Source of the DNA: DASYKS01 sp031404815
GTDB taxonomy: Bacteria > Acidobacteriota > Thermoanaerobaculia > Multivoradales > UBA5704
Length of the DNA stretch: 64,000 nucleotides
Direction: 5' to 3'
Assembly: GCA_031404815.1 (NCBI GenBank)
Contig: JANNIH010000134.1
Span: 19,029-83,028 of the forward strand
The notes under the pieces were generated by a model that saw nothing but the letters and a program-made list of their open reading frames with translations, ran no database searches and was not told the origin of the DNA. A program made the position numbers and the translations under genes. Each line of letters begins with the position of its first letter. The first letter of the stretch is position 1. Shown piece by piece: positions 16,195-24,791 of this stretch.

Positions 16195-18165
16195 CTAACG
16201 ATGGGCGGAGGCGACCGGATCGGTGGATGTCGGGTGCGCGGGGTGCCTCGGGAGCGTCGCGATGTCGAGAGCGGCGTCAGCGCCCTCAACCCCTTCTGCG
16301 GCGGGCATCGGTCCACCACCCGGCGCGCGCACTTCGAGATCGAGGCGCACCAGGCCGGCGGCCGGCGCGTCGAGCGGGAGTACTCCGCGGGCGACGATCG
16401 CCCCGGAGATCGGCGTACCGAGCCCGCCGCCACCGGCTCCCCAGAGCGAACGGACGCTGCCCGGCAGTTGCGGCATAGCGACCCCGCCGGCGGCGATCCC
16501 GGGGCGGGCGAGCGAGACGAGCGCCGTCAGCTCGCGGCGCGAGTGGAACGACCCGAGCTGCGCGAGCGCCTGGTCGAGCGTCTCCGGATTCGACGGTTCG
16601 AGCTGCAACCGCACGCCGTCGAGACTCGCGCCATCCCCCACCCAGACCGTGTAGCGCCCAGGGGCGAGATCGCGCGGCAAGGCGACGTCGAGCGCCCGCC
16701 GTGTGGTCGCTCCGCGGTAGGTGCGCAGATCGACCAGCAGCCGAACCGACGCGCCCGGCCGGACCACCGTCCGCTCCGCATACGCACCGTCGATCGAGAG
16801 GCCGCGCGGCGCGCTCGCCTGGTCGAGTGTGATCTCGACCCTCAAGAGGTGGAGCCGTTCGAGGTCGTTCTGCGCCAGGTACGAAGCGATCGCGAGCAGG
16901 TAGGACACCGCCTCGTTGGTCGAGTTGTCGCCATCGAAACTCTGGGCGATCAAAAGATCGCCGCGCCCCGCGAGCTCAAACCGGGCGGAAAGGTCGATCG
17001 ATTGGCCACCCGCGGTCCGGCTCGCGGCCTCCAGACTCGCGAGCGCAGCGGTGCCGACCATCCCCGCCACCAAATCGGGGACATCGGCGATGCGCATCGA
17101 GTAGTCGCGCTCGCGCTCGCCCCGGACCTTGACCGAGATCGGAAACATCGGCGCCACCGCGCCGATCCGGCCCGCGATGCCCGAGCGGCGATCCTGCTCG
17201 ATCGCGCCGACGATCGGGCCGATGTTGGCGATCTTGAACGAGTTGTACTGGTTCGACAGGATGGTCACCACCTCGGCCGGTGCCATCGGGATCAGGACCG
17301 GTCCGGCGCCGAGAAACGCATGGCCGAACGCGAGCAGCGAATCGCCCCCCCGATCGGTCACCGTGCCGGTCGCACCGAGGCGGAAATCGCCGTCCAGAAT
17401 CACTCCAGACACCGCGCCGCCGGGCACCAGGTCGGCGATTCCGAGCACCGGACCGTCCACCTCATCCCCGGCGCCACCCACGCCGTCCGCCCGCCCGGCG
17501 AGCGCCAAGGCGGTCGAACCGAAACCTTGCCGCAGAGCGCCGAGCGTGCGCTCGCCAAACCCGCTCGCCGACCAGACCAGGGCGCCCTTCCCCTCGGCAC
17601 CCGCGGGCGAGAACCGCGCACTGAGCGCCGCCAGCTCGGTCGCGAGGAGATCCGCCGGGATCCGCCGGGCGAGCAGGTCGGCGAGCGGCACGATCGGCCG
17701 GCCCGACGAGAGGCTTGCGGCAGCCTCACCGCCTGCTGGGGCTCCGCCCTCCCCGACCCGGCGCATCGCCGCGATCGGCGTCACCCCACCGATCGCCTCG
17801 TTCGAGAACGGCCAGCCGAACGCCACCGCACCGAGCAGGCGCCCGTCGAAGTAGACCGGGCTGCCGCTCATCCCGGCGGCGACTCCGCTTTTCTCCAACC
17901 CATGCCCGGTGAGCTTGACCAGGACGAAGCTCAAACCCGGCGCGAGGTTCCTCATCACGCCTACGACCTCGACCTCGAAGCGCTCCGGAACGGTCCCTTC
18001 AAAGACCGTGATGCCGTACCCTTTCTGGCCGACCCGCACTTCGTCGACCGAGATCGATGGGGCGGTAAACGGCGAGAGGGACGGAGCGCCCGCCGCGGGC
18101 GATTGACAGGGCAGGGCGCAACAGAGGAGCGCGAGCGCGGTGCGGTACCAGATTCTCGGATTCAT
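16195..18165 (-). CDS. SpoIVB-type (S55) serine peptidase domain protein, secreted
   Basis: A 656-aa protein with signal peptide TALALLCCALPCQSPAAG. The N-terminal half matches the SpoIVB peptidase S55 domain: VRVGQKGYGITVFEGTVPER, then GMSGSPVYFDGRLLGAVAFG with the nucleophile Ser in GMSGSP (residues 98-103). SpoIVB cleaves a regulator in sporulating Firmicutes. In non-sporulating bacteria such proteins have no defined substrate. The remaining 400 residues are beta-rich, without a PDZ motif that I can identify. The ATG overlaps the tsaC stop and follows GAGAGGAGAGG. A cell-envelope regulatory protease is the best guess. Confidence 0.84.
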   Translation of the reverse strand: MNPRIWYRTALALLCCALPCQSPAAGAPSLSPFTAPSISVDEVRVGQKGYGITVFEGTVPERFEVEVVGVMRNLAPGLSFVLVKLTGHGLEKSGVAAGMSGSPVYFDGRLLGAVAFGWPFSNEAIGGVTPIAAMRRVGEGGAPAGGEAAASLSSGRPIVPLADLLARRIPADLLATELAALSARFSPAGAEGKGALVWSASGFGERTLGALRQGFGSTALALAGRADGVGGAGDEVDGPVLGIADLVPGGAVSGVILDGDFRLGATGTVTDRGGDSLLAFGHAFLGAGPVLIPMAPAEVVTILSNQYNSFKIANIGPIVGAIEQDRRSGIAGRIGAVAPMFPISVKVRGERERDYSMRIADVPDLVAGMVGTAALASLEAASRTAGGQSIDLSARFELAGRGDLLIAQSFDGDNSTNEAVSYLLAIASYLAQNDLERLHLLRVEITLDQASAPRGLSIDGAYAERTVVRPGASVRLLVDLRTYRGATTRRALDVALPRDLAPGRYTVWVGDGASLDGVRLQLEPSNPETLDQALAQLGSFHSRRELTALVSLARPGIAAGGVAMPQLPGSVRSLWGAGGGGLGTPISGAIVARGVLPLDAPAAGLVRLDLEVRAPGGGPMPAAEGVEGADAALDIATLPRHPAHPTSTDPVASAHR

Positions 18166-18863
18166 GCCTCTCCTCTCGAAGGTGTTGGGGGCCAAACATC
18201 GAACAGGCGCTCGGCGGGGAACGGGCCGGAGCGGAGAATGCGGATCTCTCCTCCCTCCCACGCGATGAGCGTCGAAGGCGGACCGCCGGGGGCGTGCCCC
18301 GCCACCACCGCGGTATCCAAGATCCCGGCCGCGCCGAGCAGCGCCGCCACCTCGTCGGCGAGGAGCAGCGGCGGCTCGCCGGTTCGATTGGCGCTGGTCG
18401 CGGTGAGCGGTCCGACCGCCGCGAGCAGCGCGCAGAGGTCGGGATGATCCGGAATCCGCACCGCGAGCGTCCGCCGCCCGAGCGCCGCGGCCGGCGCGGC
18501 ACCCTCTCTGAGCGGTAGCACCGCGGAGAGCGGCGCCGGCCAGATCCGGGCGAGCCGACCCACCCGCTCTGAGTCGGGGTCGATCCCGAGCGCTCTGAGC
18601 TGCTCGAGGTCTGCCACCACCACCGGCAAGGGCTTCCGCTCCGAGTCCGATTCGTCACCGTGCGAGCCGGAGTGCGAATCGATTCGGCGCTTGATCCGCT
18701 CGACCGCCGCCACCCCGTCCGCGCAGTTCGGATCGGCGCCCAGGCCATAGCTCGATTCGGTCGGGAACGCGATCACTCCGCCGCGCGCGTAAAGCGCCCG
18801 GAGCAGCTCGATCGGATCGCCGGAACGCCACCGCAACGGCGCTCCGGAACGGGCCTCGGTCAC
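18162..18863 (-). CDS. tsaC: L-threonylcarbamoyladenylate synthase (YrdC/Sua5 domain)
   Basis: A 233-aa YrdC-fold enzyme that makes threonylcarbamoyl-AMP from threonine, bicarbonate and ATP for tRNA t6A modification. GGVIAFPTESSYGLGADP is the signature, KPLPVVVADLEQL the nucleotide-binding loop region, and PGPLTATSANRTGEPPLL-type residues are present (VGPLTATSANRTGEPP). There is a His/Ser/Asp-rich insertion (IDSHSGSHGDESDSE) between RIKRR and KPLPVVV, where the family normally has only a few residues. No Sua5 C-terminal domain is present. It overlaps its neighbours by 4 nt on both sides. Confidence 0.9.
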   Translation of the reverse strand: MTEARSGAPLRWRSGDPIELLRALYARGGVIAFPTESSYGLGADPNCADGVAAVERIKRRIDSHSGSHGDESDSERKPLPVVVADLEQLRALGIDPDSERVGRLARIWPAPLSAVLPLREGAAPAAALGRRTLAVRIPDHPDLCALLAAVGPLTATSANRTGEPPLLLADEVAALLGAAGILDTAVVAGHAPGGPPSTLIAWEGGEIRILRSGPFPAERLFDVWPPTPSRGEA

Positions 18864-20575
18864 CGCCGCGCCGCTCCGACGATCAGTTCGCGGGCGTGGG
18901 AGAGCGACAGCTCAGTCACCTTCGAGCCCGCGAGCATGCGCGCCACCTCTTCGACCCGCCCCGGCTCATCGAGCGCCTCGACCGCCACGCGGGTGCGACC
19001 ACCGGTCACCTTTTTGGCCACCCGATAGTGATGATCGGCGGCGCTCGCGACCTGCGGCAGGTGGGTGACCGCCAGGATCTGCCCGCCGCTCGCCAGCCGT
19101 TGCAGTTTCTCGCCCAGGGCGGCGGCTTCGGCGCCGCCGATCCCGGCATCCACCTCGTCGAACACCAGGGTCGCTTCCGATCCTTCGCTCTTGGCCGCCA
19201 GTTGGAGCGCGAGGAAAAGCCGCGACAGCTCGCCGCCCGAGGCGATCCGGGCGAGCGGCCGCGGCTCTTCCCCCGGGTTGGGTGCGAAGAGGAAGACCAC
19301 CTGGTCGATCCCTTCCCGCCCGGGCTCGACCTCGACGCCATCGATCGTGAGCGGGCCACCGGCGCGCTTGCGCCGCTCGAGCGCGATCTCGAGCCGCGCC
19401 TTGGCGAGCCCCAGGTCTTGGCATTCGGCCACAATCCGAGTCACCAACTCGCGCCCCCAGGCGCGCCGCCGTTCGGACAGCGCGAGCGCCTCTTCCCGGT
19501 AGGCGCCGAGCGCCTCTTCGACCCGAACGAACAGATCGGTGCGGTCCGCCGCATCGGAATCGAGCTCGGCGAGCTCCTCTTCGATCCCCGCGCGATAGGC
19601 GAGCACAGCGACCACCGAACCGCCGAAGCGCCGGCCGAGCCGCTCGACCAGCGCCAGCCGCTCTTCGACCGCATCGAGCCGCGCCGGATCGGCCTCCGAC
19701 CCGTCCAGATGGTGCGCGAGGGTCTGCGCGAGATCGGCGAGCCGCACCTCGATCTCTTCGAGGTCGGCCACCCACGCCGCCGCCGCGCTCGGCTGCCAAT
19801 CGGCGATCCCGGCGAGCAGCTCGCGCGCCCGGCCGAGCCGCTCGACCGCCGAGCCTTCGTCTTCAGACAAGGTCGCCTGCGAAGCGCCGAGCGCGCGGGT
19901 GATCGCATCGGCGTGGCGCAGCCCCTCGCGCTCGACGCGCAAACTCTCGTCCTCGCCGGCCACCAGCCGCGCCAAGTCGATCTCCTCGGCATGAAACCGG
20001 AGCAGGTCGAGCCGCTCGCGGCGCGCCTTCTGGTCGCCGCTCGCGCGCTCCAAGCGCTCGGCCAGGCGCGCCCATCGTTCATACGCTTCGGCCACCCGGC
20101 CGAGCCGCCGCTCGGCATCCGCGCCGCCGCTCCGGTCGAGCCACCAGCGTTGCAGGTCGGGGGTGGTGAGGCCCAGCTCTTCGCGTTGGCCATGGATGCG
20201 CAGGACGAGCGGCGCGAGATCGACGAGCAGCCGCAGGGTCGCCGGCTGGTCGTTCACGAACACCCGATTGCGGCCGTTCTTGGCGATCTCGCGGCGGATC
20301 AGCAGCTCGTCCCCCAGCGGAGAGAGCCCGGCCTCGTCGAGCACCCGGCGCCAGGCGTCACCGCGCGGAGTGAACACCCCGGCGACGCTCAAGCCCTCGG
20401 CACCGCTCCGGATCATCTCGGCCGAAGCGCGCGCCCCGGCCAGCAGGGAGAGCGAATCGACGACGATCGACTTGCCCGCGCCGGTCTCACCCGACAGCAC
20501 GGCGAAACCGGCCCCCAGCTCGATCGTCGCGCTCTCGATCACCGCCAGATTGCGGACATGGAGCTCCCGGAGCAC
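18860..20575 (-). CDS. recN: DNA repair protein RecN
   Basis: A 571-aa SMC-like ATPase for double-strand break repair. MLRELHVRNLAVIESATIEL and the Walker A motif SGETGAGKSIVVDSLSLL are at the N-terminus. A central Glu/Arg/Ala-rich coiled coil spans about 150-350. The C-terminal head has RPLARIASGGELSRLFLAL (signature), TLVFDEVDAGIGG (Walker B) and ILAVTHLPQVAS. These are RecN-specific motifs and the length is normal. The upstream YkgJ gene ends 9 nt before it and the downstream tsaC overlaps it, so it is mid-operon and not obviously under its own SOS promoter. Confidence 0.95.
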   Translation of the reverse strand: MLRELHVRNLAVIESATIELGAGFAVLSGETGAGKSIVVDSLSLLAGARASAEMIRSGAEGLSVAGVFTPRGDAWRRVLDEAGLSPLGDELLIRREIAKNGRNRVFVNDQPATLRLLVDLAPLVLRIHGQREELGLTTPDLQRWWLDRSGGADAERRLGRVAEAYERWARLAERLERASGDQKARRERLDLLRFHAEEIDLARLVAGEDESLRVEREGLRHADAITRALGASQATLSEDEGSAVERLGRARELLAGIADWQPSAAAAWVADLEEIEVRLADLAQTLAHHLDGSEADPARLDAVEERLALVERLGRRFGGSVVAVLAYRAGIEEELAELDSDAADRTDLFVRVEEALGAYREEALALSERRRAWGRELVTRIVAECQDLGLAKARLEIALERRKRAGGPLTIDGVEVEPGREGIDQVVFLFAPNPGEEPRPLARIASGGELSRLFLALQLAAKSEGSEATLVFDEVDAGIGGAEAAALGEKLQRLASGGQILAVTHLPQVASAADHHYRVAKKVTGGRTRVAVEALDEPGRVEEVARMLAGSKVTELSLSHARELIVGAARR

Positions 20576-20584
20576 GCCTCTCCC

Positions 20585-20977
20585 CTACTCTTTCGCGGCG
20601 TCCGACGGGGGATGGTTGAACGTGCTCGGCACGTGATCCGGGTCGCCTTGAGCGCGCCGCTCGAAGCTCAAGAAATCGTAGTAGCCGCAGCGCCCATCAC
20701 CCGGATAGGTACGGCAGATCGACGGCCGGGCGTGGTAGATCGAGCAGCGGCGGGTGGTGCGGTCGAGGAACCGGCAGGCCGAGCCGTAGATCGGATCGGG
20801 CGTGTGGCGGAGGATCAGCTCGCCCGGCTCTTCGCCCCGGCGCACGAACTTCCGCCGCGCGGTCCCTTGCGAGACGCCGAAATGGCTCGCCAGCCGCGCG
20901 AGATCGCTCGCCTCGACCTGAATGCGCGGGTAGGAACAGCAGTACGAAGGGCAGCGATCGCAGTTGTAGAACGGCAC
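20585..20977 (-). CDS. YkgJ family zinc/iron-chelating cysteine cluster protein
   Basis: A 130-aa protein with the cysteine cluster of this family: CDRCPSYCCSY near the N-terminus, then CRFLDRTTRRCSIYHARPSICRTYP and CGYYDFL. The Cys residues are thought to bind Zn or an Fe-S centre; no reaction is assigned to most members. GGGAGG precedes the ATG, and GATAGAATC lies further upstream as a probable -10 box. It is the first gene of the YkgJ-recN-tsaC-S55 run. Confidence 0.88.
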   Translation of the reverse strand: MPFYNCDRCPSYCCSYPRIQVEASDLARLASHFGVSQGTARRKFVRRGEEPGELILRHTPDPIYGSACRFLDRTTRRCSIYHARPSICRTYPGDGRCGYYDFLSFERRAQGDPDHVPSTFNHPPSDAAKE

Positions 20978-21068
20978 CGGGTCCTCCCAGAGGCGGAGAT
21001 TCTATCCCGGCGCGGAGGGGTTGGCGAAAATCTAGAGGCCCGATCCACGGAAACCGCAGGGGCCGGTT

Positions 21069-22082
21069 CTAAGCGCCTGCGGTGGGCGCTTCCGGGTGGT
21101 GCACGCTCACCCGCCCGCGGCCGGCACGCTTGGAATCGAACAGCGCCCCGTCCGCCGCTTCGAACAGCTGCTGCGGCGCGCGCATCGACGGATCGAGCTC
21201 GGCGACCCCGAACGAGCAGGAGACGTCGATCTTGTAATCCTCGTAGCGGTAGTCGAGCTCGAGCACCCGCTCGCACAGCTTGCGCGCGAGCGTCTCGGCC
21301 CCTTCGAGCGCGGTCTCCGGCGCGAGGATCGCGAACTCGTCGCCCCCTACCCGGGCGAAGATCTGCTCCGGCCGCACCACCTCGCGCACCAAGCTCGCGA
21401 GCTGTTTGAGCACGAAGTCGCCACACAGGTGGCCGTAGGAGTCGTTCACCTGTTTGAACTCGTCGATGTCGAACGCGATCAGCGCCAAAGGGCGGCGATG
21501 GCGCAGCGCGCGGGCGAACTCGCGCTGCAATTCCTCGTCGTACTTCCGCTTGTTGTAGATCTCGGTCAGACCGTCGCGCATCACCAGGTCATAGATCGCC
21601 TCGTGGTAGGCGTGCTCCGGATCGCGCTCGTGGAGGAACTTGAAGTGGACCGCCGCGGTCTGGAACCGGTCGCCGCTCTGGAGCGGTGCCTGACCGGTGA
21701 TTCGCCGACCGTTCACGTACGAGCCGTTGGTGCTGCCGAGATCCTCGATCGTCACCCGGTGCCCGAAATAGCGCAGGCGCGCATGGGTTCGCGAGATCGA
21801 CAGGACCTCAGGCAGGCTGATCCCGGTGGCGGCGCTCCTGCCGATCTCCAGGGTGGTCCCCGGCGACAGCCGAAAGCGCGAACCGAGGCGCTGATTTTCC
21901 GGGTGGGCGATCAGGATGATGCCGGCCTCGACCTCGACCGCAGCGGCCTCCTGCTCCAGCCCTTTCGAAGAGGTGCTGATCGACGCGGTCATTCCGCTCT
22001 CGGAGAACGGAGTGAGGTCGATGTTGTCGGTGTCCGCATCGCGGACAGCACCGAACGAACCCGAATTACGGGAGGAGGTCAT
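21069..22082 (-). CDS. FHA-GGDEF protein, probable diguanylate cyclase
   Basis: A 337-aa cytoplasmic protein. Residues about 70-150 form an FHA phosphothreonine-binding domain (LEIGRSAATGISLPEVLSIS, then RTHARLRY and DLGSTNGSYVNGRRI). Residues about 165-330 form a GGDEF domain with an intact active site in ARVGGDEFAILAPE and upstream DIDEFKQVNDSYGH. The inhibitory I-site position reads RPEQ rather than RxxD, so product inhibition by cyclic di-GMP is probably lost. The architecture links Ser/Thr kinase signalling to cyclic di-GMP synthesis. It is monocistronic, with TAGGCTTTAGATAAGAT in the upstream region. Confidence 0.9.
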   Translation of the reverse strand: MTSSRNSGSFGAVRDADTDNIDLTPFSESGMTASISTSSKGLEQEAAAVEVEAGIILIAHPENQRLGSRFRLSPGTTLEIGRSAATGISLPEVLSISRTHARLRYFGHRVTIEDLGSTNGSYVNGRRITGQAPLQSGDRFQTAAVHFKFLHERDPEHAYHEAIYDLVMRDGLTEIYNKRKYDEELQREFARALRHRRPLALIAFDIDEFKQVNDSYGHLCGDFVLKQLASLVREVVRPEQIFARVGGDEFAILAPETALEGAETLARKLCERVLELDYRYEDYKIDVSCSFGVAELDPSMRAPQQLFEAADGALFDSKRAGRGRVSVHHPEAPTAGA

Positions 22083-22291
22083 AGCGGAAATGTCGCAGCG
22101 TGGTTGCCGTCGCCGACTCTTTCTGGGTGCCCGATCTTATCTAAAGCCTAGCATCGGAAGGAGGAGAGCGTCAACGCGGCGCGCGGCGTGCTGCGGCGTG
22201 CGCCCAGAGACCGACGGGCCAGCCAGTTGTTGTAACGTCAAAAGGCAGGCCCACGCCCAAGACCCATGAACAGCTTCGCGAAAGGAATCCC

Positions 22292-23344
22292 ATGTCCCGA
22301 CGTTCGCGCACGACCCCGATCTTCCTCCTTCTGCTCCTGACCTGTGCAGTCCCCACCCTGGCGGTGCCGGGGGCGACCGACCGGGTGCCGGCGGCAAGCC
22401 TGCTGGTCCCCTTCTTCGAGACCGGAATCAACTCCGGAACCGAGCCGCACGACACCCTCCTGGTGGTCACCAACTGGCTGTTCGCGACCGAGACGTTCCA
22501 CTACCACGTCTGGGACATCGACGGAAATGTCACCGCGCTCAACGGCAACGTCACGCTCGGCAACCTCGGCTCGTGGACCGCCGCGATGCGCAATTTGATC
22601 AATGCCGCGAGCCCGGCGGTGCGGGCGCAGCTGACCGATGGCGCCTTCTACCGCGGCTTCGTGACGATCGACGTGGTGACCGCCGCGACGGCTCTCAACC
22701 CGCGGCAGGTGGGCTACCCCTTTTCGCAAGCCAACGCCCTCGAAGGCTTTACCTACTACACCCGGCTCTCCCAGGGCTCGGCCAATGGCTTGGCGATGGT
22801 ACCTCTCGAGGCGATACCAAATACCGCAAACGGTCTCCTGCGCGGGTTCTATCGCTCGAGCGATCTGCGGGAAGAAATCGACACGAACGCCCGCACGTGC
22901 GCTCAAGGGCTCGCAATCGGCGCCACCTGCCCGGCGGCGACTGATAGCGATACCATCGACCGCTTTCATCTGCGGATCTTCCGCTCGACGCCACTCAACG
23001 GCAACAGCCGGGCCGTCATCTTCACCTGGACTCTCGGTCGGACGGGTGGGCCCTCGGTGATTTGCGACGACCCGGCGTCCAACTGCCCCTCGTCCTATGG
23101 CTTCCGCCAGTACGACGAGAGCGGCGCCATCATCCAGGACACCACGTTTCGCCTCAACCACGTGGTCAACGTGATCGCCGACTCTCGGATCATCGGAGAC
23201 CAGGCGGGCTGGATTTCGGTGCTCAACGTCCCGAGCGCTTTCAACGATACCCAGGCCTACGCCTTTTCGTTCAACTCGGCCTTCCCCGCCGGCAACGTCA
23301 ACCTGACCTGGGATGCGATCTTCGAGGGGTATATCGTGCCGTAG
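22292..23344 (+). CDS. Secreted protein of unknown function (350 aa)
   Basis: An exported protein with signal peptide IFLLLLLTCAVPTLA. The mature part begins with AASLLVPFFETGINSGTEPH, a motif I associate with a recurring family of secreted beta-sandwich proteins, followed by TLLVVTNWLFATETFHYHVW. Four Cys residues (CAQGLAIGATC, CDDPASNC) suggest two disulfides. A ribosome binding site AAAGGAA precedes the ATG. No catalytic motif is seen. It stands alone between the divergent GGDEF gene and the Asp-box protein downstream. Confidence 0.8.
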   Translation: MSRRSRTTPIFLLLLLTCAVPTLAVPGATDRVPAASLLVPFFETGINSGTEPHDTLLVVTNWLFATETFHYHVWDIDGNVTALNGNVTLGNLGSWTAAMRNLINAASPAVRAQLTDGAFYRGFVTIDVVTAATALNPRQVGYPFSQANALEGFTYYTRLSQGSANGLAMVPLEAIPNTANGLLRGFYRSSDLREEIDTNARTCAQGLAIGATCPAATDSDTIDRFHLRIFRSTPLNGNSRAVIFTWTLGRTGGPSVICDDPASNCPSSYGFRQYDESGAIIQDTTFRLNHVVNVIADSRIIGDQAGWISVLNVPSAFNDTQAYAFSFNSAFPAGNVNLTWDAIFEGYIVP

Positions 23345-23459
23345 ACTTGGGCGAGCGTTGAAGGACCATCGCATCCCTCGTCGACCACCCTGGTCATCAA
23401 CGGTGAAAACGGGTGGGGCCCGGTGGGCAACCAAAATGGGCCAAAAAGGGGATCCACCC

Positions 23460-24773
23460 ATGCGCCGGACCACCAGGAAGCCACCGCGAGCCGGCGATTG
23501 GCGAATTCAGATAGACGAGGTAGGGCGGATCCTCCTTGCGAGCCTCCTTGCGATGACTTTTGGCTGCGCGCTGGCGAACGATCCCGAGCGGGCGCCTCGG
23601 GCGCCTTTGGCCCAGGTTCTGGTTATGGCACCCCCGGTCGAGCAGCTCGGCCTGCGCGCACGCGAGCCGATGGTCGTCGAGCACCCCGGTGGCACGCTGT
23701 TCGTCGCCGGGTATGGCGAAGACCTGCCGACCCTCTGGGCCAGCCGCGACCAGGGCGCAACTTGGACGCGCGTCGATGTGGGAACCGAGGCCGAGGGGGC
23801 GATCGGCAATTCCGACGTGGATCTGGCGGTGGCTGCCGACGGGACAATCTACTTCGTGACCATGGTGTTCGATCGCAAGGCGGCGGAGGGCACCCAGATC
23901 AGCATCGGCGTCAGCCGCGATGTCGGCGCGACCTGGTCTTGGACGTCGCTGTCGAAAACTCGGTTCGACGACCGGCCGTGGGTCGAGGTCGCGACCGACG
24001 GGTCCCCTCACGTAATCTGGAACGACGGCGGCGGCGTCTGCCACGCGACCAGCCCGGACCGAGGCGCGACCTGGATCGAACGGGACCGGGTCCATCCGGA
24101 GGGTGGATCGAGCCACCTCGCCGTCGGTCCGAACGGCGAAATCGCGGTTCGCGTTACTCCGATCTCGGCCTCAGGAAACAAGTTCCACCCGGGCGTCGAT
24201 CTGATCGCGGTGAGCGCGGACGGGGGCACGACATGGCAGAAACATGCGGCACCGGGCCGGCGCGAGTGGGACTTTCCACTATCGGACGAAGAGACGCTGC
24301 CCCGCTGGGTGGAACCCCTGGCGTGGGACGCCCGTGGCGACCTCTACTCCCTCTGGTCGAACGAAGAGGGGCTCTGGCTGGCGCGATCCGCCGACCGCGG
24401 CGCGAAGTGGTCGCATTGGCGCGTGGTCCGAAACAGTGACGCCATGTACTTCCCCTATCTCGTCGCACGCGGTGCCGGCGAGCTGGCGGCGACCTGGTTT
24501 TCCGGGCCGGTCGCCACACTGCACGCACACGTGGCGCGGCTCGACGTCGGCGCCGACGACACGCCGCCGCGAGTGATCCAGGCACCGCCCTTCGAGCCCG
24601 ATAGCTGGGCTCGCGATCCACAACCGGGCGCGGGCTCTCCCTCGCGCGACCCTGCGGGCGAGTACCTGCCGGTGACGTTCTTGAAGAGCGGAGGCCTGGC
24701 GGTGGTCAGCCCGATTCAAAACGTGGGCGCCCGGCGCTTCGGGTTTTCATGGTGGCGAATCGAGGCGCGTTGA
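23460..24773 (+). CDS. Sialidase-fold (BNR/Asp-box) exported protein
   Basis: A 437-aa protein with an N-terminal hydrophobic segment ILLASLLAMTFGCALA whose Cys could be a lipobox (TFGC), although it is a poor match. At least five Asp boxes of the form S-x-D-x-G-x-T-W are visible: SRDQGATW, SRDVGATW, SPDRGATW, SADGGTTW and SADRGAKW. These mark a six-bladed propeller like sialidases. The Arg triad of true sialidases cannot be confirmed by eye, so the enzyme activity is open. AAGGGG lies before the chosen ATG. It converges on the TetR-amidohydrolase gene. Confidence 0.82.
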   Translation: MRRTTRKPPRAGDWRIQIDEVGRILLASLLAMTFGCALANDPERAPRAPLAQVLVMAPPVEQLGLRAREPMVVEHPGGTLFVAGYGEDLPTLWASRDQGATWTRVDVGTEAEGAIGNSDVDLAVAADGTIYFVTMVFDRKAAEGTQISIGVSRDVGATWSWTSLSKTRFDDRPWVEVATDGSPHVIWNDGGGVCHATSPDRGATWIERDRVHPEGGSSHLAVGPNGEIAVRVTPISASGNKFHPGVDLIAVSADGGTTWQKHAAPGRREWDFPLSDEETLPRWVEPLAWDARGDLYSLWSNEEGLWLARSADRGAKWSHWRVVRNSDAMYFPYLVARGAGELAATWFSGPVATLHAHVARLDVGADDTPPRVIQAPPFEPDSWARDPQPGAGSPSRDPAGEYLPVTFLKSGGLAVVSPIQNVGARRFGFSWWRIEAR

Positions 24774-24791
24774 GGGGTGATTCTCGATCAT

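Noticed and set aside
22083..22291. Intergenic gaps inspected for tRNA or small RNA genes (also 11809-11971, 47029-47191, 48725-48857 and 58931-59133)
   Set aside because: No cloverleaf, TTCGA-type loop or conserved small-RNA fold was recognisable by eye. A covariance search would be decisive.
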